DNA of 57,502 nucleotides from a virus: positions 1-57,502 of the IMG/VR virus record IMGVR_UViG_3300028410_000013. One strand, given 5' to 3'. Position 1 is the stretch's first letter. Every line of letters starts with the position of its first letter. Position numbers and translations under genes: made by a program. Shown here one piece after another: positions 8,201-15,525 of this stretch. Under the pieces are notes generated by a model. That model was given only the letters and a program-made list of their open reading frames with translations. It made no database searches and was not told the origin of the DNA.

Positions 8201-9784
8201 CTTAACAGCGAAGCTGCTTCGGACTGGTATGCTCCGGCCTCAGGCACAGACTTCATCGCTTCGGCCTTCGCTGAAGCTTACGAAGTTACAGGTGAGGGTA
8301 CCTACCTCCGCCTCACGACCTTCGGCACTGGCGCTACAGAATCCTTCACGTTCTCGACGGGAGCGGATTCGGCCCTTAATGATACAGGCATCGGCATCGA
8401 GGCAGGTGATACTGCCGCAGGAACCGCTGTCATGGACGGCTTCACAGTAAGCTCAGACCGAGGAGCCGAAGGTTCCGCAGGTACGGGTATTGTAGGCCAG
8501 ACATACACCGATGACACTACAGGGCTTCGTTTCACGATCCTCGAAGCCTCTGGTGGTGACTACACCGATACACAGAGTTTCACGCTCTTGGTATCGGACA
8601 CGTTCGAGACTGGCGTATCTAACGTCGTTCGGGCGGTTCCGGGAGCCGAGATCAGTGTCTCGAATACTACTGACATCGGTGTCGGGGACACGGCACTCGT
8701 CCAGACGTACAATCAGTCTGGTTCGGAGCCGGGGATTGGTGATTTCTACTATATCACCTACGAGTATGAGAAGACAGACTTCACCGCTTCTCTATTCACT
8801 CGCTTCCGTGATATTCAGTCCAACTTCGGTACACTGTCGGCTGAGAATCCTCTGACACTGGCATCGTTCCTGACATTCCTTAACGGCGCTGCCGTTGTAG
8901 GTATCAAGCAGGTGGAGAAGCAGACTGGCTTCGGTCAGGCGTCTTCTCAGGCGTACTTAGATGCTCTCCAAGAGCTTGCCCGCCCTCTGGCTGGTGGAGC
9001 TACACCGGACCTTCTGGTACCGCTTACAACAGATCCCTCAGTGTTGGGGGCTTATGTCCGCCATGCTGAGATTCAGTCGTCACAACGCTTCCGACAGGAA
9101 AGACGCTGCATCTTCGGTGTAGCATCGGGCACACGCCCAGATGACGCGGCAGCAATCGCTCAGGGTCTTAACTCTAAGCGTGCTATCGTAGTCTACCCCG
9201 ACAGTGCGATTGTCACGCTCTCCAACGAGCTTGGTGATGAAGAGAACTTCATTGTCGACGGAACCTACATCGCCGCAGCACTTTCCGGTGTATTGGTAAG
9301 TCCTCAGTTTGACGTGGCAACACCTCTGACTCGACGACGCATTACAGGTTTCCGCCGCCTTAACCGCAGCCTTGACGAGGTGGAGAAAAACCGTCTCGCT
9401 GTTGCGGGTGTCACGGTCCTTGAAGATCGTGGAACCTTCTTGCAGGTGCGTGATGGTCTGACAACAAATGTCAGCAACCGTTTCACGTCCACGCCTTCCA
9501 TTGTTGCAATCGAAGATTTCGTACAGCAACAGACACGAGCAACATTGGACCGGTTTATCGGTCTTAAGTTCCTCACGTCAAGGTCGCAGGATGTCGAGGC
9601 AGCACTGAGTGGTCTTCTCAACGCCCTTGTGGAGCAGCAAATCATTGTGGACTTCCAAGGTGTTCGAGCAGAGCCGGATCAGACTGACCCGACTACACTT
9701 CGGGTGAGTGCTTTCTACGCACCGGTATTCCCGCTCAAGTACATCCCGGTCACCTACACGATTGGGGTCAGCGGTTCGCTTTGA
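5204..9784 (+). CDS. Giant contractile tail sheath protein (1526 residues)
   Basis: The N-terminus (MAFGPFDSYAPPGAYTKTK) and the last ~350 residues (RRITGFRRLNRSLDE, then DRFIGLKFLTSRSQDVEAAL, ending KYIPVTYTIGVSGSL) match the organisation of myovirus sheath subunits, whose C-terminal domain forms the inter-subunit mesh. Typical sheaths are 400-700 residues. Here ~800 extra residues sit between the conserved ends. They contain two copies of a DVTVTVDG module (about residues 100-165 and 283-345) and several copies of a flagellin/Ig-like insert (about 185-275, 655-705, 725-820, 890-1000), also found once in the 593-residue protein upstream. Start codon is GTG 5204. A strong terminator follows, so it ends a transcription unit. 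Very high expression is expected. Confidence 0.9.
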   Translation: MAFGPFDSYAPPGAYTKTKVRQDTSGPPTGNRIPVLVGVGRETLAQEDSELVRGSSSSVDQRIVNEDMNDRFILDNSNPDNPILGTKTGAEARFRVQNFPIVAGDGRGQTTTDLNDVTVTVDGDLVSPAAVDGARGVITLQVAPEEGADVRITYFFNRTDTSFTDDVSDQVTDEQAILLSTQVETYEIVSGANVLSLNVDGSDVSITLNTGAARTANNVANDINAAAVVGLTASVDADNQGQNRIQLASDGSLTVLSGTANAALGFAAGQTLNRRRRFFTYQAPIVTGDNGGITTTNPADVTVTVDGTEATVEEVDGTNGSVLLAQAPLVGSEVVVTYFHNTWQNTFDYLPNTGIESVQRVGISPGRTDYIEGNDYVVDSNGRIIWGNAVTVESAQHTAGTEFFDDTQITASLRDDRIFFEAVEKLVERSVSPAQESDTTVVLGNVPTVGNGSNTPLDSALFASLSNDRVSLGTHRADLVLVYHGSNLSEAMAEGPVEVVDVNPVNRQVTVADAIPPDHNVWATYWYNRLADDELTFEVLSQSIPGVAGQYSILSSRLGEQMLGVSFGTTGVSETIQWPSGVESNPDAFLTGASGVNEVVTITFTSEGATPAVYTNFETDPYSLYANASDTLYVNVSSNDLTVDLNQSAFAVIVSDSDADGLYTVATGTNDSFEFEVDGTAYTTTFTAGAGIAGATLAEEIWRTVPTTAVVDGTAQDTANGGADFVIAGSTTYSVELNGTTYTEADTALVGGTYDAAAAASAIETALATASGLTAGDLSVVGNDFNVVANADGTVSIQATDSVTVNTTVNGGDELDTIIGFSPLDTQQVNTKVALYSNNRFLLRSKVEPAGPGDVSEVRTLDGSANDLIGFANFQTATGTEAAVNKPATLLSGAISSADIASLDASSDSFVVAVDGVEYTVPYDGVSVSSVADIATEIDGIISGTAVVEDTDKIRITSSVSTTASRIEVRNGSANQYVGFDNGDAASQRQVTVEEVVAVLNSEAASDWYAPASGTDFIASAFAEAYEVTGEGTYLRLTTFGTGATESFTFSTGADSALNDTGIGIEAGDTAAGTAVMDGFTVSSDRGAEGSAGTGIVGQTYTDDTTGLRFTILEASGGDYTDTQSFTLLVSDTFETGVSNVVRAVPGAEISVSNTTDIGVGDTALVQTYNQSGSEPGIGDFYYITYEYEKTDFTASLFTRFRDIQSNFGTLSAENPLTLASFLTFLNGAAVVGIKQVEKQTGFGQASSQAYLDALQELARPLAGGATPDLLVPLTTDPSVLGAYVRHAEIQSSQRFRQERRCIFGVASGTRPDDAAAIAQGLNSKRAIVVYPDSAIVTLSNELGDEENFIVDGTYIAAALSGVLVSPQFDVATPLTRRRITGFRRLNRSLDEVEKNRLAVAGVTVLEDRGTFLQVRDGLTTNVSNRFTSTPSIVAIEDFVQQQTRATLDRFIGLKFLTSRSQDVEAALSGLLNALVEQQIIVDFQGVRAEPDQTDPTTLRVSAFYAPVFPLKYIPVTYTIGVSGSL

Positions 9785-9818
9785 ATGGATAGGAAACACT
9801 AAAGCCTTGAATGGATAG
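9781..9818 (+). repeat. Direct repeat TTGAATGGATAG flanking the sheath stop codon
   Basis: The 12-mer occurs at 9781-9792, containing the sheath stop TGA, and again at 9807-9818, just before the terminator. A short local duplication; no evident function. Confidence 0.6.
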
Positions 9819-9823
9819 TGGGT

Positions 9824-9862
9824 AAAGCCCCCGGAGCCTGTTTGCTCCGGGGGCTTTCTTTT
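9824..9862 (+). terminator. Rho-independent terminator after sheath gene
   Basis: A 14-bp GC-rich perfect stem (AAAGCCCCCGGAGC pairing with GCTCCGGGGGCTTT), loop CTGTTT, followed by a T-rich tail. One of the strongest hairpins in the window; it separates the structural unit from the groEL unit. Confidence 0.9.
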
Positions 9863-9864
9863 GG

Positions 9865-9893
9865 TTGACCCGTAGCGAGGGGTTGGTTACTAT
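9865..9893 (+). promoter_or_regulatory. sigma70-like promoter
   Basis: TTGACC (9865-9870), exactly 17 bp, TACTAT (9888-9893), right after the terminator. Start of transcription is expected about 9900, so the GTG at 9901 would be leaderless. Confidence 0.65.
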
Positions 9894-9900
9894 CACCTCT

Positions 9901-10017
9901 GTGGAAACCTTTATCCTTATACTGCTTTTGGTACCCTACATCGTCATTATAGGTCTACTGGTGTACCCGCCTTTCCGCCGCCTTCTACCGCAATGGCCCT
10001 CCCCCCTGTGCTATTAG
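9901..10017 (+). CDS. Short single-pass membrane protein
   Basis: GTG-started ORF of 38 codons whose first ~22 residues are almost wholly hydrophobic (FILILLLVPYIVIIGLLVY), followed by a basic, Pro-rich tail (RRLLPQWPS). No Shine-Dalgarno is visible because the predicted -10 lies 8 bases upstream; if real, translation would be leaderless. It overlaps the next (frame-broken) ORF by 25 bases. Small membrane proteins of this type are common in phages; function unknown. Confidence 0.4.
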   Translation: METFILILLLVPYIVIIGLLVYPPFRRLLPQWPSPLCY

Positions 10018-10303
10018 AAACAGATGAGCGTGAGCTAGAGGCTCGGCTTACGGAAGACGAAGAGGCTCTGGCCTTATTCGACCAGATGCTACAGTCTCAT
10101 TCTGTTGACGTATCCAGCCAAGTACGAACAGTTGAAAAAATTAGCTCTACCAGCTTCAACCGGACTCGTGGTATATCTATGGCACGGTAGAAGGTAATAG
10201 AGAACTCAAAGACGAGATATTTAGCCACTTCAAATTACAAGCAGTTCAGGGTGCGTCTGTGCACCGGATGCAACAAGTCGAGAACCAACTACTAGGAGAC
10301 TAA
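9993..10303 (+). pseudogene. Frame-broken small acidic/helical gene
   Basis: The first frame reads 65 residues of charged helix (ERELEARLTEDEEALALFDQ) and stops at 10190. At about 10110 a second frame gives YPAKYEQLKKLAL, across an A6 run. From about 10146 a third frame gives QLQPDSWYIYGTVEGNRELK and stays open to TAA at 10303, five bases before the next gene. Joined, they make one plausible ~100-residue protein; as sequenced, two +1 shifts break it. Decay, sequence error or programmed shifting at GAAAAAATT are all possible. Confidence 0.5.
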
Positions 10304-10307
10304 CCCT

Positions 10308-10640
10308 ATGATTGACCTGAAAACGAAAGACCTCTACACCACCAACCTCCCTTCGATGGAGGTTGGGAAGGACCATGAAGGGCGCATCTGGGTACGCTTT
10401 CAGACAGAGGAAGGTGTTTACCTAACTGCGGGCGCTTCGACCTCTTGCTATGATGAACTGGTAAACAAGCGCATGACGCTCGGCGCTTTTTTTGCCGAAC
10501 CGGAATCTGGATATGCTTACGTGATCCGATTCCGTGATGAAGATAGGCTCGGGGCACACCTCGAATCTCTAGACGCTAAGACATCAAGGGAGCGCATTCT
10601 CTCCTATGTAGGGGAATACGCTTCCCATTATCTCAACTAG
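10308..10640 (+). CDS. Unknown 110-residue protein upstream of groEL
   Basis: ATG 10308 with an upstream GGAGAC Shine-Dalgarno. A mixed alpha/beta acidic protein (MIDLKTKDLYTTNLPSMEVG start). It ends 74 bases before the chosen groEL start. Its size and position invite a GroES guess, but I see no mobile-loop (GGIVL-like) or roof-hairpin motif, so I do not call it a co-chaperonin. Function unknown. Confidence 0.6.
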   Translation: MIDLKTKDLYTTNLPSMEVGKDHEGRIWVRFQTEEGVYLTAGASTSCYDELVNKRMTLGAFFAEPESGYAYVIRFRDEDRLGAHLESLDAKTSRERILSYVGEYASHYLN

Positions 10641-10646
10641 ACACTC

Positions 10647-10673
10647 TTGACAGACAGGTCAGTTGTCTGCAAT
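10647..10673. promoter_or_regulatory. Palindromic operator overlapping a -35 element before groEL
   Basis: TTGACA (10647-10652) is a perfect -35 and runs into an inverted repeat: CAGACA (10651-10656), GGTCAGT, TGTCTG (10664-10669). The expected -10 region (CAATAT/AATATG) is poor, so expression may need an activator or be repressed through the palindrome. Confidence 0.5.
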
Positions 10674-10713
10674 ATGGCGACCTACCGGTGATATTACCCT
10701 TACGGAGAGCAAA

Positions 10714-12360
10714 GTGGCTCAGAAAAAGACGATTCTATTTGATGACAAAGCCTTGAACCGATTAGGCGCAGGCGTGAATACCTTGGCCGATGCGGTCAAA
10801 GTCACACTCGGCCCACGTGGTCGGAATGTGGCTTTGGACAAGAACTTCGGGTCTCCCAACGTAACCAAAGATGGTGTGTCGGTCGCACGGGACATTGATC
10901 TTGAGGACCATTTTGAGAACATGGGCGCTCAGGTCATTAAGGAAGCTGCCATCCGAACAGCGGAAGAGGCTGGAGACGGCACCACCACTGCCACGGTTAT
11001 TGCCCAAGCTCTCTTCAACAACACACGCAAGCTTGTAACCGCAGGTTTGTCTCCTATCCCCTTGAAGCGAGGCATGGATAAAGCTGTGTTGGAGGGTGTC
11101 AATTACCTCCACCATCTTGCCAAGCCTATCTCCAAGGCAGAGGAAATCAAATGGGTTGCCTCTATTTCATCAAACGGCGATGATGCGCTGGGCGAACTCA
11201 TCGCAGAGGCGATGGAAAAGGTAGGCAAGGGCGGCGTCATTTCTGTTGAAGAGGGCCGCTCCACTGAAACCACCTTGGAGTTCACTGAGGGGATGCAACT
11301 AGATCGTGGCTACATCCACCCAGACTTTGTGCGTGGCGAGGAGAGTGGTACTCTCTCTTACGAGAACCCTCTTTTGCTCATTGCAGATGAGCGAGTGTCG
11401 AGTGCACAAGACCTTCTCCCGGTGATGGAGTACGCCGCTTCTCAGCGTCGCCCTCTTGTTGTTATCGCCCACGATGTAGAAGGCGAAGCAATGATGATGC
11501 TTCTGTCTAACCACGCCCAAGGGACACTCAAGAGCCTTGCAATCAAGGCCCCACGCATCGGGGACAAGCGGACAGCCTTGCTTGAAGACCTTGCTATCCT
11601 AAGCGGCGCAACTCTCGTCTCTAAAGAGCGCGGCAATACGCTGCAAAGCCTCCACCCGCAGCAGCTTCTTGGAGGGTGCGATTCGGTATCTTGTGACAAG
11701 AATCGCACCACTCTTCTGGGTGGTGACGCTGATTTGGAAATCATTGAAGACCGCATCAAGACATTGCGGTCGCAAGCTAAAAGTGCCGGTTCCCCTCATG
11801 ACCAAGAACACCTCCAGAAGCGCCTGTCACAGCTTGGTGGAGGTATGGCCGTGATTCGTGTTGGGGCCAACTCGGAAGTGGAACTCAAAGAGTACAAGGC
11901 TCGTGTAGAAGATGCCCTGTCAGCTACCAAAGCAGCCGTAGCTGGCGGAGTTGTGCCCGGTGGCGGTTGCACCCTACTGGAGGTCAGCGCCCTGCTTAAG
12001 GATATTGCTTCCGACCCCAACACTGTCTTTGCCTCTATTGAAGAGCGAGAGGGGTGGTTGTTGGTAGCTTCTGCGGTTGAAGCTCCGTTCCGCCAGATTG
12101 TCAAAAATGCGGGACTGTCCGCAGACGTACTCTTGCATCAGTATCGCACAGCCTCCGAAGAACGAGGCCAGAACGACTTGGTGTACGATGTCAATGCGGA
12201 AGAAATCCGACCTTGCTTTGAGGCCGGTATTGTTGACCCGGTATTGGTAGTGGAGCAGAGCTTTACAAACTCTGTTTCGGTTGCATCTACGCTACTGACT
12301 ACATCATGTGCTATCGGGTTCTCGTCTGATTCCAACAAGGATGACGAAGACGAGAACTAA
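10714..12360 (+). CDS. groEL: GroEL-type chaperonin (group I, phage-encoded)
   Basis: ATP-driven protein-folding chamber subunit. The chosen start GTG 10714 (GTG GCT CAG AAA) has GGAGAGC upstream and places the N-terminus where GroEL starts; an in-frame TTG at 10663 would add 17 unlikely residues. That gives 548 residues. Signatures: VTLGPRGRNVALDK, TKDGVSVA, the nucleotide loop GDGTTTATV, the substrate-binding apical domain with EGMQLDRGY, and VVPGGG near the C-terminus. Compared with host GroEL the middle is divergent (GGCDSVSCDKNRTTLLGG) and the C-terminal Gly-Gly-Met tail is replaced by an acidic DSNKDDEDEN. No GroES is seen in the window, so it must use a host or distant co-chaperonin or work alone, as reported for some jumbo phages. 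A terminator follows. Confidence 0.95.
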   Translation: MAQKKTILFDDKALNRLGAGVNTLADAVKVTLGPRGRNVALDKNFGSPNVTKDGVSVARDIDLEDHFENMGAQVIKEAAIRTAEEAGDGTTTATVIAQALFNNTRKLVTAGLSPIPLKRGMDKAVLEGVNYLHHLAKPISKAEEIKWVASISSNGDDALGELIAEAMEKVGKGGVISVEEGRSTETTLEFTEGMQLDRGYIHPDFVRGEESGTLSYENPLLLIADERVSSAQDLLPVMEYAASQRRPLVVIAHDVEGEAMMMLLSNHAQGTLKSLAIKAPRIGDKRTALLEDLAILSGATLVSKERGNTLQSLHPQQLLGGCDSVSCDKNRTTLLGGDADLEIIEDRIKTLRSQAKSAGSPHDQEHLQKRLSQLGGGMAVIRVGANSEVELKEYKARVEDALSATKAAVAGGVVPGGGCTLLEVSALLKDIASDPNTVFASIEEREGWLLVASAVEAPFRQIVKNAGLSADVLLHQYRTASEERGQNDLVYDVNAEEIRPCFEAGIVDPVLVVEQSFTNSVSVASTLLTTSCAIGFSSDSNKDDEDEN

Positions 12361-12382
12361 TCCTCGGGGCTTGAGGATGACC

Positions 12383-12414
12383 ACCGCCTATCTCCTTGAG
12401 GTAGGCGGTTTTTC
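12383..12414 (+). terminator. Rho-independent terminator after groEL
   Basis: ACCGCCTATCTC / GAGGTAGGCGGT stem (12 bp with one wobble), three-base loop, then TTTTTCGTT. A smaller hairpin TCCTC...GAGGA precedes it at 12361-12377. Confidence 0.85.
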
Positions 12415-12456
12415 GTTCTTGTCGTGCGGTACGGGACGTGCCTTCGCTTGATTTTT

Positions 12457-12485
12457 TTGATAACTCTGTTGACTAGGGGTATATA
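12457..12485 (+). promoter_or_regulatory. sigma70-like promoter of lipoprotein gene
   Basis: TTGATA (12457-12462), 17 bp, TATATA (12480-12485), within an AT-rich patch between a terminator and the lipoprotein gene. A second TTGACTA lies inside the spacer (12469-12475). Confidence 0.6.
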
Positions 12486-12532
12486 GTATTGTAGGGGCCG
12501 CAATCGGTGGCCCCAAAGACGGGACTATACCC

Positions 12533-14770
12533 ATGAAGAAGATCATTATACTCGCTGCTGTCATGACCCTTTCCGCTTGTGTGGAGGAACCCCCTTCCAC
12601 AGGGTACTCCCCACCTCCCAAAGAAGACATAGGGATAGACGTAGATGCGGGGGTACCCGAGCCATCGCGCCCTGATGCGGATAACAGTACAGATGCGCTT
12701 AACAGCACAAACGGCGGCGACTCCGGCATTGATGTTGGGACTGACTCTGGGACTGACTCTGGCCCCGATGCTACCGAGGATATGGCTTTTCCTGACCCCG
12801 ACTTGGGAGCAGACGCAGAAACTTGTGAAGAGACCTACTACCCTGATAATGACGGGGACGGTTATGGTACTACCTTGTATCCAAGGGACGCTTGTACCCA
12901 GCCCGAGGGTTATGTGGTAGTCGGAGGGGACTGTGATGATACCAACTCCGATGTCAACCCTTCTGAGGAAGAAACTTGTGACGGTGTTGATAACACATGT
13001 TCGGGGTCGGAAGACGACGCAATAGACCTACAGACGTTCTACAGGGATTTAGACGGGGACGGATATGGGGACGCCTCTTCACCCCTAGTTGCTTGTTTTC
13101 AGCCGGAAGGTTACGTCGCTACGACAGGGGACTGTGCTGATGACCCCAACGAAGACCCATCAGCGATTGGGAAAAATGAAGGCATACCCGTTTCTTGTGG
13201 TTCTGTGGGCGATTGGGACTGCAACGGTATTGATGATCGGGTTGAAAACCCGGCAACACGGCACTACTGCGACAGGGACGGGGACGGTTACGGGACGGCA
13301 ACACAGAGCGCCCTCATTTGCCCTGCGACGCCACCGACCCGGTGTTCGGGCACTTGGGTAACTTCTCAAGGTGACCTTGATGAGACGGACGCCACGGTAT
13401 ACCCCGGCGCTCCTGAAGCCTGTGATGGGGTCGATAACAACCAAGACGGGACTGTGGATGAGAACTGTTCGTGTGTTGCGGGGGCATCGGAATCTTGCGG
13501 GTCTGATATAGGTGCGTGCGTCTCCGGCATTCGTACATGTGACTTGAGTGGGACTTGGGGTACGTGCTCTCAGGGTTACATCCCACCCACTACTGAGGTT
13601 TGCGACGGTGCTGACAATGACTGCGACGGCCAAACGGATGAAGGTCTTGGTGTGGGGTTGTCTTGCAGCACAGGTCAAGATGGGCTGTGTTCTGTCGGAG
13701 TCCAAGAGTGCTTAGGGGGCCAAGTCATTTGCGCACCCTTGAACACTAGCCAGCCAGAGACTTGCGACGGGTTGGATAACGATTGTGACGGCCAAACGGA
13801 TGAAGGTCTGCTTCAAACTTTTTACAGGGATGAGGATGGTGACCTTATCGGAGTAGAGGACCCTGCACTGAATGTAGAGTCGTGTTCTGTACCACAGGGC
13901 TATGCTGCGGGATATGGCGACAACTGCCCAGCGGTGTCCAACCCTTCTCAGTTGGACTCTAATCAAAATGGGTTCGGTGATGCGTGTGAACCCTGCGGTG
14001 ATGGTGCGGTAGCCGTAGGGGAAGCCTGCGACGACGGTAATGCCGTTTCAGGCGATGGATGCTCTTCCACTTGTCAGTTGGAGAGCGGTTATGTGTGTGA
14101 CCCTGAGGTTGGGTGTACAACGCCCTGCAAAGAGTACGTGGGTCGTGTACTCATCTATGTTGATGAGCCAACTCCTGTTCCCAACATCCCGGACAACAGT
14201 GTTCAGACCGGAGTTCAAATCTTGGATACGCATTGCTCCATTGACGGTCAACTGGACATTAGAACAAGCCGGTCGGGTGACCTTACCCCTATTATCAATG
14301 GTCTTTCGTCCACGCCTCTAAAGGTTAAGAGCATTCGGACCATCTTCATTCAGGCCGATGCTGTGCGTACCGTAGACGGCCTAGAAAACCTGCTCTACAT
14401 CCCTAATGGTATACGTATCCGGTGGGATGGGTCCAACAACTACCTCAACGATACCTCCCATTTTCACAACGTCAAAGAGGTGGGTTATATCACTCTGGAC
14501 TCTAACACAACCAATCTGTACAATGCCGATGGTCTCCAGACGTCAGGCCACGCTCCTTGGGAGTCTTTGGAGACTGTGAATGCCAAGATGCGCATCTTTC
14601 GAGTAGGCTCAGGTGGTACGCAACCTTATGGTTTTTTTGCAGACTTCCCGGCGCTAACATACGTCAACACCTTGGAGATTGGGAATTCGTCCCTGACCCC
14701 AACCCAAGTCTGCGACTTGGTAGCTTTATCTTCAGTGGTCTTTGCGAGCAATGGCGTGACGTGCCCTTAA
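12533..14770 (+). CDS. Cys-rich lipoprotein with MopE/DUF4215-type repeats and LRR-like C-terminus
   Basis: The N-terminus MKKIIILAAVMTLSAC is a lipoprotein signal peptide with lipobox (LSAC, Cys16). Next comes a ~90-residue Asp/Thr/Gly-rich stalk. Then ~400 residues of calcium-binding-like repeats: YPDNDGDGYG, FYRDLDGDGYGD and several ETCDG(V/L)DN(D)CDGQTDEG units (the MopE/putative metal-binding motif), followed by a DUF4215/Myxococcus Cys-rich unit (CDDGNAVSGDGC). The last ~200 residues resemble an extracellular receptor-L/leucine-rich repeat solenoid. These architectures are typical of Myxococcota and related deltaproteobacteria, so the gene looks host-derived. It has its own promoter between terminated units, like a moron. 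A surface-exposed protein altering the infected cell, or less likely a virion part, is inferred. Confidence 0.85.
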   Translation: MKKIIILAAVMTLSACVEEPPSTGYSPPPKEDIGIDVDAGVPEPSRPDADNSTDALNSTNGGDSGIDVGTDSGTDSGPDATEDMAFPDPDLGADAETCEETYYPDNDGDGYGTTLYPRDACTQPEGYVVVGGDCDDTNSDVNPSEEETCDGVDNTCSGSEDDAIDLQTFYRDLDGDGYGDASSPLVACFQPEGYVATTGDCADDPNEDPSAIGKNEGIPVSCGSVGDWDCNGIDDRVENPATRHYCDRDGDGYGTATQSALICPATPPTRCSGTWVTSQGDLDETDATVYPGAPEACDGVDNNQDGTVDENCSCVAGASESCGSDIGACVSGIRTCDLSGTWGTCSQGYIPPTTEVCDGADNDCDGQTDEGLGVGLSCSTGQDGLCSVGVQECLGGQVICAPLNTSQPETCDGLDNDCDGQTDEGLLQTFYRDEDGDLIGVEDPALNVESCSVPQGYAAGYGDNCPAVSNPSQLDSNQNGFGDACEPCGDGAVAVGEACDDGNAVSGDGCSSTCQLESGYVCDPEVGCTTPCKEYVGRVLIYVDEPTPVPNIPDNSVQTGVQILDTHCSIDGQLDIRTSRSGDLTPIINGLSSTPLKVKSIRTIFIQADAVRTVDGLENLLYIPNGIRIRWDGSNNYLNDTSHFHNVKEVGYITLDSNTTNLYNADGLQTSGHAPWESLETVNAKMRIFRVGSGGTQPYGFFADFPALTYVNTLEIGNSSLTPTQVCDLVALSSVVFASNGVTCP

Positions 14771-14803
14771 TCCACTTGTAGGCTCCGGCAGTAGGAGGCT
14801 TGT

Positions 14804-15106
14804 ATGATTGAGTTTGACGCAAGCGAGGCTTGCTACTATATCCGTTTAGAGACTAGGGCGGAATATCTGAATCTCCTCTTCCTGCCCGGAAGAGGCGAGA
14901 GTGCGAATGAGGCACTGACGAACTTGTTTGGACAGTTCGGAAAGTCCTGTGGTACGATAACGTACTTCGATGTACTGGAAGAGTGCCTTGTGACGCTCCG
15001 GTCGAAGTCCTTTAAGGGCTTGAAGGTTTTTTTGTATGACAATGAAGCACCGTATCAGGGCCTGTATATGGGCACGCAATTCTCGGAGCTATTGGAGACT
15101 GAATGA
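14804..15106 (+). CDS. Unknown 100-residue protein
   Basis: Strong Shine-Dalgarno (TAGGAGG, 7 bases before ATG). Acidic alpha/beta protein with no recognised motif. Its stop overlaps the start of the next gene (ATGA), so the pair is translationally coupled. It begins a four-gene overlapping run ending in the DHH phosphoesterase. Confidence 0.6.
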   Translation: MIEFDASEACYYIRLETRAEYLNLLFLPGRGESANEALTNLFGQFGKSCGTITYFDVLEECLVTLRSKSFKGLKVFLYDNEAPYQGLYMGTQFSELLETE

Positions 15107-15525
15107 GTGTTCTAAAGTGGACAGCGCCCCATCGGTCACAACCTGCCACCGTTCGTGAGTTGGTGACTCTCTTTAAGTTTGAGCCAACGGACGAGGGTTT
15201 TCTGGTCCGAAAAATCGAGGCCGGGACGCATTGGCGGGAGGTCAAGATCAAGGTCAAATCTAAAGAGGTCATCTTCTACGTGCATAAGGAAGAGGAGTCT
15301 ACTACTGAGATTTACTTTGAGTACCTGTTCGAGTCAGGCTTCATTTTTGGGCAGATAGCTAACGCTCTACAGAACCTCCCCCAGCGTGGCGTCGACGAAG
15401 ATGATGACGAAGATGATGACGAAGATGATGACGAAGATGATGACGAAGATGATGACGAAGATGATGACGAAGATGATGACGAAGATGATGACGAAGAAGA
15501 CTCAATGGAGTTAGAGGGAGACTGA
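15103..15525 (+). CDS. Unknown protein with hyperacidic (DDDE)n tail
   Basis: A 140-residue protein: ~98 residues of ordinary alpha/beta sequence, then a ~35-residue tail of only Asp and Glu encoded by a 12-bp tandem repeat, ending DSMELEGD. Such tails mimic nucleic acid or bind basic proteins or divalent cations; the role here is unknown. Start overlaps the upstream stop and its own stop overlaps the next start (TGATG), so it is coupled on both sides. Confidence 0.65.
   Translation: MSVLKWTAPHRSQPATVRELVTLFKFEPTDEGFLVRKIEAGTHWREVKIKVKSKEVIFYVHKEEESTTEIYFEYLFESGFIFGQIANALQNLPQRGVDEDDDEDDDEDDDEDDDEDDDEDDDEDDDEDDDEEDSMELEGD
15394..15501 (+). repeat. 12-bp tandem repeat GACGAAGATGAT (8 perfect copies plus 1 imperfect)
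   Basis: Eight perfect units at 15394-15489 and one degenerate unit to 15501, in frame inside the acidic-tail gene. Perfect conservation at synonymous positions implies recent expansion by slippage, so copy number is likely variable between isolates. Confidence 0.95.

Noticed and set aside
10308-10640. Co-chaperonin (GroES) candidate upstream of groEL
   Set aside because: Right size and place, but no mobile-loop or beta-barrel motif of GroES.
13160-13705. 181-residue minus-strand ORF
   Set aside because: Shadow of the Cys-rich lipoprotein; its composition comes from the repeat codons of the plus strand.
15394-15501. CRISPR-like array
   Set aside because: Units are contiguous 12-mers without spacers and in frame; it is a coding microsatellite.
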